A stretch of 64,000 nucleotides of DNA from Leptodontidium sp. MPI-SDFR-AT-0119 (GCA_020726505.1 JAHLEZ010000003.1:992001-1056000), one strand, 5' to 3'; counted from the first letter of the stretch, positions 11,890 to 25,437 are shown. Notes: a model not told the origin generated them from the letters alone. Translations and numbers: made by a program.

Positions 11890-14607
11890 ATGGTGGACGA
11901 TACTATGGAGATCTCCTCTGATCACGGTCACAATGAAGAGCAGGGAGATATTGATATCGATCTGGATCTGACTGCTGGTCCTGGTGATGAAGACTTCATT
12001 CTGGAAGATGCAACATCCCTAGTCGACTTCGGAAATGACTTCAATCCACAACCCTCCACAGTAGTGAACGATGATATAATGGTCGACGATGACAATGAAT
12101 CTTACCAGATGGAAGACGCGGAACTGTTGGATCAGGAATCAGAGCATATCATGGAGCAAGAGATGATGTCTTTTGCCCCTGTTGGAGATGCCTCATACTA
12201 TGATGACAATGATCAAGCTGGAGGACAATCTGTTGCAGATGATACGAATGGTCTTTCTTACGATGGGTACGATGCCGCGAAGGACGAGTCACTGGGTTTC
12301 GATCTTCAGCAAAATCCGGAAGCCACTCTGCTGGACGACAACGTTCAAGATCTAGGCGACTCGCATTCAAAGATTACAGACGATCCCACACAAGGCACTC
12401 CAGCCCAAGGATCACAGACCCCCAGTTCCAGTCATCACAGCCTCCCCCCAACTACCCCAATTGAACCCAGAAGCCCCCCAGTCTCCGTCACGGAGCCTGG
12501 TCTGAGCCCCTCTCACAACACAAATGACGACCCTAGCCTTCCATCGCCCCATGATGCGGATGACAGTGCTGCTGGTATATCAACGATCTCTTCCAGCCTC
12601 CAGCAAGTAGTAGTTGTGTATCGAGAAGTGGAGTACGCATTGTTCTCTACTTCAGAACATGACGATCCAGATTTATACTTCCTCTCAGACATGTCGATCG
12701 TAGAGAAACCTCTGAGCGAGTTTTTCAGGGCAATCCGAGAGGTGATTCGGGAAGACCTCGTTGACGAGGATGAGTTGTGCATAGTCGTGGATAGTCTTGG
12801 ACTCCAGGCTGAGGAGGTAAGTCCTAAATATACTGCTACTGTGGATTCAAAGCTAACACCACCGAAATAGGGTTCTTCAATCGTGGAGAATGTACCTCTC
12901 TTGCAAGTATTGAATTTGCATGCCAAGCTGTCAGAAAATGATGGCCCCGAATCCACCGGAGGTTGCCACATAGTCTTAAAGACGAGGACCAGCTTTTCTC
13001 GCAGACTGTCGAATCTTGTCGCAGGTGCTGCCGAAGGCAAAGGCTTGTCAGAATTTGCTTACTGGGATGATCAAAGCATAGGTCTAGAAGATTCCGAGGA
13101 TCCAGAAGAGAACAAGTATGACTTTAAGTCAATCGTTGAAGGCCAAGACAGTGGCCAAGTAGGAGAAGATTACAACGAGCAACAGCAGTATGAACATGCA
13201 GGAAGTAATGGACTTGGCCATGATGCAGCAGTACAAGAGGACAAGCAAGATAGATTGCAGATTCCAGAAACCGAGGCCGAGATCGTTCAGAACACAGGTA
13301 GACAAGAGGTAGCCCGCTCTAGCGGAGGTTCCACCATTGCCAGCCCGAAGTCTACAGGTTCTGAACCACTTCAGAAGACGCAGAACCGCGACAGCGATGT
13401 TGACGAAGATGGCGACCTTATCGACTATTCAGAGGACGAGGATGTGTTGATTGAGAAGCGAAAGACACCTGCCCGACCTACTGATAATAATGAGGCAGCC
13501 ACCGGTATATACACCGATTTCCTTCATTCCAATTGTGCTCTACCCCAAACATGTTTCTGTTCTAAATGCTCGGTGCTCATCATAGAAGAATTTGAAAAAA
13601 GAGATGAACTCCTTCGCCGCCGTTCCCTTGACAGGCGTCAGTCATCTTCTGCCATCAACCTGGAGGAGCATGAAGGAGAACTCGAAGAACTTGGGTTGGA
13701 GCGTCAGAAGTCGAATGATGCAGGCGAGACAAGTCTTCCCACGGAGGAAGAGCGTGGTAGACACGAGCCAGGTAGTCACCCAGTCGAAGAGGAAGAGTAT
13801 ACTGGCGAGAATGAAATCGAGTATGAGAATTTCCGCGCCGAGGAGGGCGAAGATCTAGGCGGAAATGACTACGCGAGCTTCGACGAAAATCCTCTGGAGT
13901 ATGGTGGCGATCAAACCGAGCAAGATGGCTTAGCGTTGATTGCCCAGGTTGACACAGAAAATGACGAGAATTGCACTCCCTTGGAGCAGTATGAGGAGGT
14001 TGGAAACCATGCTGATGCTGATTTGGACCATGATTATGCCGCCGAGCAAGATGCCAATTATGAAAGCGCCATTACAAACTTCGAGAATGATGACCTTGAA
14101 TTTGAGGTTGGGAATGATTCATTCCACGATGAGTCAAAGCAAGACAATGACCTTCTCGAGCAAGATGAAACAAAAGGAAGCATCAGCCTCCAAGATACTT
14201 CAAAGGCAAGCAGTCTAGATGTTCTCGAAACGGCAGAGTCAAGTGTGACAATGGCTGCCGACGAGATCCAATATGAAGATGATCTGCCCGACGAGACCAA
14301 TAACTTGGCCGAATCAGACGAATCTGGCGTTCTTGGAGGCAAAGGAAGTCTAGAGGCGGCAGTGGCCAATGAGCAGAAGGATGAGATTGGCTATGAAGAT
14401 GATGACGAGGAGGCCGAGCTGTCACTGCAATCTCCAGCCCTCGTATCAGAAGCTCAAGCTTCTCAAAACGCCAATGGCAAGAGATCGATTGCTGATGTCG
14501 AGTCCAATGATACTCAGACTCTGCAGACCAAAGGTATGTTCGAATTTCTCGACGAGAAGCGAAGAGTTTGCTAATGAGGTGTAGATGCCAAGCGTCCACG
14601 GTCATAA
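11890..14607 (+). CDS. Acidic protein of unknown function
   Basis: Three exons (11890-12816, 12871-14533, 14585-14607) join in phase and give 870 residues. The protein is extremely rich in Asp and Glu. A more ordered block lies at about residues 235-370 (VVVVYREVEYALFS, then ENVPLLQVLNLHAKLSEN and a GLSEFAYWDD segment). A small Cys cluster (CALPQTCFCSKC, about residue 535) follows a DGDLIDYSEDED motif. The C-terminus is basic, AKRPRS, a plausible nuclear signal. I do not recognise the family. Composition suggests a nuclear, possibly chromatin- or histone-binding protein, but that is inference. The start is the first ATG after a CT-rich leader. Confidence 0.8.
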
Positions 14608-16152
14608 TCTACTCCATTTGGAGGCGATGCTACAGTCCATCCTTCTGACTCAAAATCCGGCACCTTCATTTGCTCCCAGATCTGATGCTGCACCTATCTC
14701 ATCTCGACTATCCTATCAATATGTCCCCTTGGACACCGCTCTTGGATTCTCGACACCGGATCGGACACCCATTTCCCCCTTCGAATTCAGATTTCGACAA
14801 CCATGTACGATTACTACTAACGGTGCCTTAGGAACTCACCTACCGTAAGTCCGACAGGTATACTCATGCTGTTCCCCCTTTTCACCCCTTTCTGTTTTCC
14901 CTTCCAAAATTTACATGATACCCGTGACACACCAGCTTCACACTTCAAAAGGTCCGGTTCTGGCGATTAGCATAGCACGGCGTTCTTCTTCGTTGTTAAC
15001 TTGCGTGCGGGTTCTGAGATTGAATGGGGCTTGTGGGAGGAAGGTCGACCAAAATTTTCTTGCGGAGATAGTTCAGAAACTTTCAGTGGATGCTTTGAGG
15101 TGGATTACTGCGTTCACTGCAAATAACCACTCTGACGAATGTTACTGGCCTTCATGGACTGGTGCGGTGTGCCCTCGCGGATGTAGGATTAGAGATGAGA
15201 TTGGCCTGATGGAGAAGAAGGGCTCCTTGATAATAATCGCAAGCAAGATCACGAAACCTGTCTACGGCTTGATGTTTCGTTTCGTGATATCGATACGATT
15301 TACTTGAGTAGAGCTGATGGCTCTACGCCATTACCATATCAGACATGAGGGGAGAACCTATGAACCTCACAAGGTCCATCCACACAAACTTTTCAAGTTC
15401 CCGACAAACATCTCGCTGGAAACTATTCCCCATTGGAGCCCCACTGGAGTGCGCGTCTTTTAGACTTTGCTTAGACTTTACTGTGGTTTCCTCGATGCAG
15501 GGGAAAAGGGGTTAAACGAACAGGGGCGGAGGCGGAGTGCCGCCAATACACACTAAAAATAGCCAGACCATCACCGACGCCGACGTTCTGATTCTGGACA
15601 ACGTGACTAAAGCCAGAAAGTTCAAGCCGTTTCAGTGAAGGAAGAAAAGAGCCTCAAACCAGCCCAGCATCTCTCTCTCAACCCTCAAACACTCCACTCC
15701 ACTCCTCTCACGCGAACGCACACACCCACGATTGCAGACCCAGCCTGCCTGCCTCCTTTGTGGCCTCATCTCGAGACCAGCCAATCCCTCGGACAAACCT
15801 ACACTCACTTACTTCGTGCTTTTATGATCGCGAAATCTTCAGCCGCCAGCACACCAGCTCTCGCCTCGGCACTCGATAACAGCAGATCCCATATCTGAAG
15901 AGAACAGGGGGGGCTGAAACCTTCACTCGACCTCCTCCAATTTGCGATCCACGACTTTATTTTCCGCACCGTTTCGGCATATACAGACATCAGTACGATC
16001 ATCAAGGGGGGAGAAAGCCCCACGGCACACATCTGCGTTGTACCCGATTAATCGGACCCTGGAGGACATCTACGGACGACGAGCGAGCGCGAGCTCAGCG
16101 ACACATACAAGTTGAAATCGATAGGAGGGGGAAGTCTGACATCTGCGCAAAG
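14608..16152. other. Intergenic: long leader/promoter of the NIPA gene
   Basis: 1.5 kb without a supported gene. Small ORFs here (for example 14915-15307) have no recognisable content. The stretch 15640-15830 is CT/CA-rich, consistent with a long 5' untranslated leader of the following gene. Confidence 0.45.
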
Positions 16153-17754
16153 ATGTTAGAAGACAAGTACGTGGGCAGAACCACGGCCACGGTCGTTGCG
16201 CATTCATAGCGCAATATACGGGAGATCCTATGGCTGATATGGTGATAGATACATTGGCCTGGCTTTGGCCATCACATCTACTCTGGCGATAGGTATGACA
16301 TGCAGATGTACGCTTTAAATACTAATACTGACACTTCTTAAGGAACGAGTTTCGTCATCACGAAGAAGGTATGGGACAATCTGAACCCTCTGCAGAACGA
16401 ACAAGTGGCAGATATTGGAAGGAACTTGGCGCTAACAAGATCAGGGACTAATTGATGCTGAAGAAAGACATGGCTTTGAAGGAGATGGATTTTCATACCT
16501 GAAGAGCCCCATATGGTGGGCTGGAATCATGGCTTGTATGCGCGCCCACAACATATTCCTTGGTTCAACCACTAACAGGTTTGCAGTGGTCGCTGGAGAG
16601 ATAGCCAATTTTGCTGCGTACGCATTCGCCCCCGCCATTCTAGTAACACCTCTCGGGGCACTGAGTGTCTTGATCGGCGCCGTGTTGGGATCATACTTCT
16701 TGAAGGAGGAGCTGGGAACTTTGGGGAAGCTTGGGTGTGCGACCTGCCTCATCGGATCTGTGATCATTGTGCTCCATGCACCCCCGGATAAGGAAATCCA
16801 GACCATTGACGAGATCCTTCACTATGCGATCCAACCCGGTAGGCCATGTTGTCCATTCCGAGGAAAGTCTAAGCTGACTAGCGTTGAAGGATTTTTGTTG
16901 TTTTGCTTTGCTGTGGCCATTTTTGCAGTGACCATGATTTACAAAATCGCGCCAAAGTACGGGAAGAAGAACCCGCTGATATACCTGTCGATTTGCTCCA
17001 CTGTCGGAGGAGTTTCTGTCATGTCTGTCAAGGCGTTTGGAATTGCTGTGAAGTTGACCATAGCTGGCAACAACCAGTTCACTCACCCTTCGACCTACGT
17101 CTTCATTATACTATGCTCAGTCTGCATCATGACGCAGATGAACTATTTCAACAAGGCCCTGAGCCAGTTCCCCACATCCATGTAAGCAGGACAACGCCTC
17201 TTCAAAAGCAATTTCATGGGCAATCACACTAACAGTGGCACAGTGTCAATCCACTCTATTACGTTACATTTACTACGGCAACTCTTACAGCCTCCTTCAT
17301 CTTGTATGGCGGTTTCAATACCTCGGATGCCGTGAATACCATATCTCTACTTTGCGGTTTCTTGGTTATATTTACCGGGGTATATCTCCTCAACATTTCC
17401 CGAGGAGATCCAAATGGACAGAGGATGATTGCTGGAACTACGCATGATGGAATTGCCACCGATATCATTTCGGGCATTCAGACAAGAAGGAGCATGCAGT
17501 CTAGGAGGAGTCTGGACCCACACAGAATGAGCGTGGGGAGCGGATACGGCAGATCGGGGGACAGAGAGGGTCTAATTCACGCATACGACGAAGAAGAAGG
17601 CCTAGGCCTTACCGAGTTGACTGAAGACAGCGACGACGAGTCCCATCTCCACACCAATGGGAAAATGAATGGTAATGGTAATGGGAGCGCCAGCGCGAGT
17701 AAGAGGAGCTTCAGCGAGCCAATAGACCGGCCGAGGAAATCATCTTCGAGGTGA
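16153..17754 (+). CDS. NIPA-type magnesium transporter (DUF803)
   Basis: Multi-pass Mg2+ transporter of the NIPA/DUF803 family, in endosomal or plasma membranes. Seven exons fit: from 16153, 16249-16292, 16343-16368, 16445-16535, 16586-16838, 16890-17181 and 17244-17754. Joining them gives the family order: YIGLALAITSTLAIGTSFVI, then VAGEIANFAAYAFAPAILVT, LGALSVLIGAVLGSYFLKE, YGKKNPLIYLSICS, SVKAFGIAVKL, and a final FTGVYLLNISR helix. The hydrophilic tail (about 120 residues) is rich in Ser and Arg and holds ELTEDSDDES. The intron 16839-16889 is 51 nt and lacks an in-frame stop, so its retention would only insert 17 residues. Confidence 0.9.
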
Positions 17755-18168
17755 CCTGGAGTTCCATCTTGAGATTTTGCATTTTCCAATATTTGTATAT
17801 GGTCAGCGAGTGGAGCTTGGTCCAGCCAATCTTCAAATGATGGTACGCAGCATGGTCTGCAGAAGGGTCTCTTCATACGATTGCATGAGGTTCCGGCGTT
17901 TGGGTCTGCTTCTGTATTATAAGAACGAGACATCCTTGTATGATATGTCGGCGCTTGGTGCCCAATAGCATGGAGGAAGGAAAGGATTTCAAGAACTAGA
18001 ATTTTGAGAGTATTCACATGTCGAAATTCATTATTCATCAGCTCTACGGAAGTTTATGAAGTTTCGAAAGCCTGTGTTTTTCATTTGCGATGCATTACAA
18101 GCCCACAACCGAAAGGTCTGCAAATGTTCCCACGCGCCATATCAAAGAATTGCTCCAGCCCCAGTAGT
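17755..18168. other. Intergenic between convergent genes
   Basis: 414 bp between the 3' ends of the NIPA gene and the uS3 gene; no feature seen. Confidence 0.5.
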
Positions 18169-19161
18169 CTATTGCTCCTCCGCTGGAGCCTCCTCGCCTT
18201 GCTCAGTCGCGCGCGCAGCCTCAGCAGCGGCCTGTGCAGCAGCAGCCTTCGCACCGTAGTCCTGGCTCATGGGCTGGACAACGCTTTGCTCCTCCTTTGG
18301 CTCGATGATGGTAACGGAATCTGGCAATGACTTTTGTGGTCCTGACTTTCCTTCTGGGTCAGATCCTCTCATGATCTTGACCTTGATACCGAGAACACCT
18401 TGTCTGAGGAGGACGTGACGAGTAGCGGAATCGATAAAGTCCTTGGCTGGTTGACCGGAGTGGATCATGAAGCCATCGGTGAACTTCATGCTCTTCGCAC
18501 GAGCAGCACGGAGCTTTCCAGAGACAACAACTTCGCAACCCTTAGCACCACTCTCCATGATGAATCTGAGGACACCATAGCATGCTCTGCGGACAGCGAG
18601 ACCGTTAAGGAGCTTGTATCTGAGGGACTCGCATTGGGCGACAGCGGAGAGACCACGGTTTTGGACTTTGGCGGCGTAGAGGGAGACGGAGTTCTCTGGG
18701 AACTTGAATCGCTTTTGGATGAGGGAGGTCAGTTCGCGGATTCGTCGACCTTGCTCTCCGAGGACTTCTTGGGTGTGGGTTGCGCGGATGATGATGTCGG
18801 TAACGGTAGGACTGTAAAGACAGAGAATTAGACCATTGAAGCTGCAGAGGAGCGGGGATTGGAATGAATCCATCTCGAGAGTTGGGGACGTACGTTACTC
18901 TGACCTCAACACCGGCTGGGACGAAAGTTAGCACTTCAATTCTGGTGGGTTTGGAGGGTTGAACATACAATATCCCTCCTCAGCCAACTCGCGTTGGAAG
19001 AACTCGTTCAACTCGGCGAAGAAGACACCATCAGCCACGAACTTGCGTCTCTTGGAGCTATTTGGCGGTCAGTATGGAAAGTTTCCCAGAAGTTCGCAGG
19101 CGCTGGGACGTTGCGCAATGAGGATCCCTTACATCGCGGCACCGGGCACGGAAGAAGCCAT
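18169..19161 (-). CDS. RPS3: 40S ribosomal protein S3 (uS3)
   Basis: Small-subunit ribosomal protein at the mRNA entry channel, with a KH domain. Four exons: MASSVPGAA at the start (ATG at 19161), then [20 protein letters not shown], then the short GVEVRVT exon, then [20 protein letters not shown] onward to the stop at 18169. The KH region contains [18 protein letters not shown], and the C-terminal half [20 protein letters not shown]. The last ~40 residues are an Ala/Glu-rich tail. Length about 265 residues, as expected. Introns near the start are typical of fungal ribosomal protein genes. Confidence 0.97.
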
Positions 19162-19810
19162 ATTGACTATTTGTTTGTCGGGATTCCACCTGCTGTATGA
19201 GGAGGAATTGTGGTTGCCGTGGATTTCGTGGTTGTCGAGATCACAAAATTGTACAAATGAGGATCTCAGATTCCACGATTGTGCGCGGGGCGGCTTCGCT
19301 TAATCAAAATCGCCCGCGGCTGGGTCAGGTGACTGAACTAGAATTACCTTAGCTCGCTCCAAAGTCGGGGCCCGCGAGGCTACCAAAACCAAAACAATCC
19401 ATGTTCTCGAGATATGTTGCTTGGACGTGCCTATTTTAAAAATTGTTTATAAAAGTTAGGAACGTACAAATAAATCAAAAGAAGTCCTCTATCATCAAGT
19501 GGAGCAATGCCGAGCATCCAGTGAATCGACGATTACCTACCTACATTTCTCTGCAGCTGTATGACTGGAGCTGTGTAGAAATGACCGGTTTCCGAAGCTA
19601 AGAAAAGAGTAGGTACAGCTTCCAGCGCAACATCAACAACACCGCAGATTCCACGCAACACCCCAACACGAACACACTACTGGACACGAGAGACGGCCGG
19701 CGGTAGATGCTAAGAAGACTTTTGTTACCAGGAGGCGCATTTGTGTCATGAGAAGCTATTCATGTGTTGTTCCTGAAATACGAGCGCAACGTGAGTTAGT
19801 GGAAGACGAG
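19162..19810. promoter_or_regulatory. Divergent promoter region, uS3 / myotubularin
   Basis: 649 bp separating divergent genes. AT-rich around 19430-19490. Specific elements were not identified. Confidence 0.45.
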
Positions 19811-22162
19811 ATGGCAGACAAGCTTAGGATAACCAAGGTCAGAACTAACCTGGATGCTTGCGCTGGTGGTACATACTGATAGTCTATTGTTAAGATAGAA
19901 AATGTTCAAGTTCTTGGAGGAGGAGAGATATCCACAGTAACTCTACACTTGACGGCGCATCATCTCATTCTGGTCCAAACAATCACCCCGCCCTTACCAC
20001 AAGATCTCTCTGCGCCCCCACTGAAACCTAGGACAAGAGAGTCATGGATCGCATATCCTATGATAGGGTTCTGTACCTTTCGTCCAACTCCGCCGGGATC
20101 CGGTTTGGCATCCTCGATACGTCTGCGAGGTCGCGACTTCAAGTTCCTGACTTTCAATTTTGTCGACGATAGGCAAGCTAGGGACGCTTTCGAGAGCATA
20201 AAGGGGGCAACTTGCAGGCTTGGAAGTATTGAGAAACTGTACGCCTTCAGTTACGATCCTCCGCCACCCGAGAAGAACATAAATGGGTGGGAACTGTACG
20301 ATGCAAAGGCAGAATGGAAGCGCCAGGGTATTAGCGACAAGGGCGTGGATAGGGGATGGAGGATATCGAAAATAAACACAGACTACGCCTTCTCCCCCAC
20401 GTACCCCGCCTTATTGCCAGTTCCTTCAACGATATCCGATAATACCCTCAACTATGCTGGAAGATACCGATCCAGAGTACGGATACCTGTCCTCACATAC
20501 CTCCATCCAGTCAACAACTGCTCAATCACTAGAAGCTCTCAACCGCTTGCAGGTCTTAGGGGAAATCGTAGCATACAAGATGAAAAGCTTGTCAGTGCTT
20601 GCTTCTCTGCTTGTGCACAGCCAGATGAAAACGAAATTTCGTCCTCGACCGTTTCCAGAGCAAGTCCGGCTTCCAGTCAAGCCGACTTTGGCTCGTCAAG
20701 TACAGATGGCGAGTTTTCAGAAACAGAGAGACTTGAGGACGAGCTGATCTCATCCTCCACGATCGAAGTTGTGGGCGACAAGCCCCATATCTACGGAGCT
20801 CAGCAGCACAATCTCATTGTGGACGCTCGACCGACAGTAAATGCACTAGCTATGCAAGCCGTTGGTCTTGGTTCGGAAAACATGGACCATTACAAGTTTG
20901 CTACAAAGGCTTACTTGGGTATTGATAACATTCACGTTATGAGAAACTCCTTAGAAAAAGTAATCGAAGCGATCAAAGATTCTGATATCTCCAAACTACC
21001 ACCAAATCGAGAACTTTTAGCAAAGAGCGGATGGCTCAAGCACATTACTGGGCTTCTTGATGGATCAGCTTTGATTGCTCGACAAGTCGGGATTCAGCAT
21101 TCTCATGTTCTGATACATTGCTCTGATGGGTGGGATCGGACCAGTCAGCTGAGCGCTCTGTCTCAAATCATGCTGGATCCATATTTCCGGACAATTGATG
21201 GCTTTATCGTGCTTGTGGAGAAGGACTGGTTGGCATTTGGCCATATGTTTCAGCACCGCTCTGGATTTCTCAACAGCGAGAAGTGGTTCCAAACTCAAAA
21301 CGATGCTCTCGCAGGCTCTGCAATTCAGCCAGGTGGAACTGGAGATGGTCGAAGTGACGCAATCGAAAATGCTCTGCTCAGCGCCAAAAGGTTCTTCAAC
21401 AAAAGTAATCAGAGTCAAGACACCATAGCGGATTCTGATGGAGAGATGATTACAGTCGAAGAATCGCCAAAGGTCAAGAAGTCCTCGGGCAAAGACAGTC
21501 TAGCTGATAAAGAGGCTACCAAGCCCAAGGAAACGAGTCCAGTCTTCCATCAATTCTTAGACGCCACCTACCAGCTCCTCCATCAATATCCTACTCGTTT
21601 TGAGTTCAACGAGCGTTTCTTACGGAGACTGCTCTACCACCTCTACTCCTGCCAGTACGGCACGTTCCTCTACAACAACGAAAAGTCACGTCTGGATGCT
21701 CGTCTACAGGAGCGCACTGCAAGCGTTTGGTCCTATTTCCTTTCCCGCCGAGCCGAATTCACGAACAAGGATTACGACGGTGGTGAGATAGACGACCACG
21801 TAAAAGGAAGGGAACGTCTCCTCTTCCCTAAATTGGATAAGGTCAGATGGTGGAACGAGGTTTTCAATCGCACGGACCAGGATATGAACGGCCCGTCAAA
21901 TACTGCAACTGATAAGTACCTTGGGAGTCAGGATACGGTCGGCGTAGGTCGTGGTGTTCTCACCGGCGTGGAGACAGCTCACGCTACCATTCCTGCAGGC
22001 AGTGTTGCAAAGCCCGCCCCGAACGGCAGTAGTCCAGGACCAGGCAGTTTCGCTAGCTTGAGAGAGGGTATTGCTGGCTTGGGTATTGGCATGGGGAAGG
22101 GAGGGTCGGGATCGAAGAGCCCGTCAAATGGAAAGGAAACTTTGGAGGTCGAAATGCAGTAG
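19811..22162 (+). CDS. YMR1: Myotubularin-family phosphoinositide 3-phosphatase
   Basis: Removes the 3-phosphate of PI3P (and PI(3,5)P2), limiting endosome/vacuole signalling. Exon 1 (19811-19837, MADKLRITK) is joined to exon 2 (19895-22162), restoring the family start ITKIENVQVL and LHLTAHHLIL of the PH-GRAM domain. The catalytic loop CSDGWDRTSQ (about residue 410) fits CX5R, with Cys and Arg intact, and is followed by the family segment FGHMFQHRSGF. The C-terminal ~120 residues are Gly/Ser-rich. Total 764 residues. The donor of the first intron is GTCAGA, a weak variant, but the acceptor and the restored homology support it. Confidence 0.93.
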
Positions 22163-22609
22163 GTTGAGGAGTGTTGGATTCTTGTTCTTTGGGATGGGAA
22201 GTAAGGCGTTGGGCAGAGGCTGGCGGGTTGCCGGGGGGGGAAGGGGGAGGGGGGGGACATTAGGTCTTTTGTTGTTTTGGGATACATCGATGCATTTTCA
22301 GGGATGGGCATGGATGGAGTTCAGGTAGAGCAGAGAAGAATGAATGGACGAATGAGGTAACGTTCTAACAGCTTTCATGACTTGAAATGTGACTTGAGTA
22401 GCGGGCAATGTGTATGGCATTTACGTGAGTTGAAGTGAACCCTGCCAGACATTCCTTGCAGTTCACAGTGCAGCATAAAATGTCAAACGGAGTCTGCTGA
22501 CATCAAATCATGAATTCAATTGCGCTCATCATGCGTGGAATGCGATCTACATGCTTTTCGAATAAGAACGAAACGAGTCCCAGCAGATCTATTCCGCAAC
22601 ACAAGACTT
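22163..22609. other. Intergenic between convergent genes
   Basis: 447 bp of 3' flanks. A G-rich tract (about 22230-22257) lies just past the myotubularin stop; nothing else seen. Confidence 0.5.
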
Positions 22610-24514
22610 TTATAAGAAGACTTCCAAGTTGATCTCTAGTGTGCTGACGGGGTACCTATTAATTGTCAGCTGAAGTTCCGAGTCGGGGGGTGGAGTGAAA
22701 CTGGGATCACTGACCTCAATTCGAATTTATCAAGCACAGTTGGGTGCAAAATTCCGAACTCGCCAATACGTTGTGCCTTGCCGTCAACACGGAGATAGAT
22801 GGCAGCAGCGTGTCCAGCAAAGAAAGTCGGCTCATCAATCTCCTCAATCCAGTATCCGTCGACCTTCTTCCCCTCGAGACCTTCCTCGTGGGTGATGAAA
22901 GCAGTCTTCAGCATCAGTAGGACACGATCCAGAAGTCCATGAACGACTTCAAAACCACTCGTCTTGCCGTACCATGCAGCGGCGAAATGTCTCTCGTTTC
23001 TGCTCTTGCGCTCTAGGGACTCGTCCTTGAATGCTACGTCGGAGACTTCGAAGACTTTGATGGGAACACTGTGTTTCTTGTTCTCACGGATGGTCTTCAG
23101 GAGGCCAGGGAGTAGGGAGGTGCGGACGACTTGGTACTCTGCTGTCTTTGGGTTGGCAAGTCGGACTGCGGTCGTACCGTCGTCTTTGCGGTTGAGCCAA
23201 CCGAAGTTCTCGTCGTGAGAGCAGAGGATCAAAGGCATGACTTCGCTCCAGCCTGCCATGGCTGTTTCTTGACGGACAATATCGCCGAGCTTATTGACCA
23301 TGAGGGGCTGAGCAATTGTGGAGGCTTTGTTGGGGGAGGTTCGTGGGAGGTTGTTGAAGCCGTAGGCGATGGCTACGTCTTCCATGATATCGCATTGATG
23401 GAGGACATCAGCGCGGGTGGGTGGTACGGAGACTTCAATGATGTTCTTGTCTTTTGAGGAAGGCTTAGCGGTGTAGCACATCTTGGTCAGAAGCTGGCAT
23501 ATGCGTTCGGGTGTCTCTTGGAGACCGCAGCAGTTGTTGATGTAGTCTACCTCTGCTTCAGCTAGACGAGGGCTCAGATCAGGTGTCTGTCGAGTCAAAC
23601 CATTGTGCTCGGATATGATCTTGAGTGGCTCGATTGTGAAGGGTTCGGAGCAGTATTGAGAGAACATGGACACAATGATGTTATTCACAATCTCCAATTT
23701 CGTTCTGTCGGTTCCGGTCATCTCAATGAAAATATTGGTAGTCTTTAGGGTGATCTTTGAGTGGTCGCCGTTGATAATAGGGGGCATCGAGCAGACGATC
23801 CGTTGCGAGTCATAGATGACTGGGTATACTGGCTTATCTCGAATAATATGGAGGTATTTTCCAAGATGCTTGTCATTCTCATAGAACTGCATCATTTCCT
23901 CGGCATTCATCTCCTTGGTCTGGTTCAAGGGCTTGAACTTGATATCCTTTGGTGGCAACGCCTCATAGGTGAATGGCCCCTTGATCGTATCCAAATCATG
24001 CGTACCAATAGCAACCAACGTCCGGTTTCTCGCCAGATTCTGGTGAAGCTTGTCCTGCAGCGAGATGAAGGAATCGTAGGCTTCTTGTGTGAATTTGACA
24101 TTCCGCAGAATGGCCCCAGACACATATGGTCGTACTTTGAGGGTGTCTGGATGGACTGTAATTGTCTGTATCTCCCCACTCTTTGGCGCAACGAGTCTGT
24201 AATTTGGCAATGGCGTCTTCTCTCGGAAGATGTTGAGCATGAGAGCTATTCCTTCGAAGCATAGCATGTCATATCGGTTGGCGGGGATTTCGATTTTGAG
24301 TTCTGCCGGCGCCTGTTTGCCATTGATGATGGGTCGTTCTGAATTTGATGTATCCTCATCCAGCTCAATACCAAATTCGAAGCATAATTCCTCAAACTCG
24401 GCGGTCGTATATCTATGGCGGGGGTCAATACCACCTTTTGGGGAAGGACTTCAAAGCTTACTCTTGCCCCAGAGCTTTGTAGAGCTCAGCCTTGTCTACG
24501 CTGATGGTAGGCAT
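22610..24514 (-). CDS. FRS1: Phenylalanyl-tRNA synthetase beta chain, cytosolic
   Basis: Beta subunit of the cytosolic alpha2beta2 PheRS, which charges tRNA-Phe. Three exons: ATG at 24514 (MPTISVDKAELYKALGQ), a long central exon, and a short last exon ending LEINLEVFL at 22610. The N-terminus shows FEIEIPANRYDMLC-type residues (KIEIPANRYDMLCFEG); the B3/B4 region follows; VPPTRADVLHQCDIMEDVAI marks the B5 domain. The catalytic-like C-terminal domain has VRTSLLPGLLKTI and FEVSDV. About 595 residues, the usual length. Confidence 0.96.
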
Positions 24515-25437
24515 ATTTGCGGCTCCGGATGGTTCTGGCACCTATTCCAGAGGGTCTGCGGTGTTTGGTTGCCTTGAAATGTGGTGGAGGAGCTGATGTG
24601 GAGTGCTGGCGCGGTGTGAGTTTGGTGTTGTTCAAAAAATAAAATGCGAGTCACAGCGCCGAACACTTTCAACCATGGGACGAAGTACCGAGTTGATTGA
24701 TTAGCTGGTAAATGCTACCAAATGAACCCAGAAATAGCGGGAAGAACCGAATAAACTCTTTACTTCAATATTTACAGGTTGACTTATTTACAGGACAAAC
24801 ATTACTAAACTTTGTAAATTCAAGCTTCCTGACGATCGAGGGGTAATTTGGTACGCACCTGTGGACCTGCAGCCTCGCCGATGTTGGCCTGAGCTTCGGC
24901 CTGAATCCTCTGGCGCATCGACATTTCCATTCACGGATCCCTCTGGTCTACGACCAACAGTGGTCCAGCATCGATCCTGGCCTGCGAACGCTTTCAGACT
25001 AATTTCCTCATCAACACCACACCTCTCAACCTTTCCCATACCCAAATTGCCCTCCAAACTCACGACGTTCACGAATATCACTTCGCAGGTACGTCCAATT
25101 GAGTTGCCGTTGTTGTGCAGCCAAGATACCGCACCTTTCCTGGAATAGCTCCGTCATTATTTCAACATGGTTCCCCCACCACCATCTCCAACATTAACGA
25201 GCTCCCTTGTGCGCGTCGACCTGCCATACTGATACTGGCAGATACAGGTCCTCCCCGGACTCGCCCCATCTCCCACAGCTCTTTCCTCGACCGATCTACG
25301 ACTCTTCAATCGAGGCTAGGCGGCCCCAACACGCGATCAGCCGTTTGTACACATCCAAGTCAACAGGTCGAAGACAGGCCGATTTGACCTTTCTACGAAC
25401 CTCATCCCATCACGAAATACCCCCGAAATCCTTCACG
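24515..25437. promoter_or_regulatory. Divergent promoter region, FRS1 / PP2A-A, with long leader
   Basis: 923 bp between divergent genes. The stretch 25150-25430 is CT-rich and free of a supported CDS, consistent with a 5' leader of the PP2A gene. Open frames through it are probably chance extensions of that leader. Confidence 0.45.

Noticed and set aside
23761..24264. 167-codon ORF on the plus strand
   Set aside because: Antisense to the Phe-tRNA synthetase beta gene.
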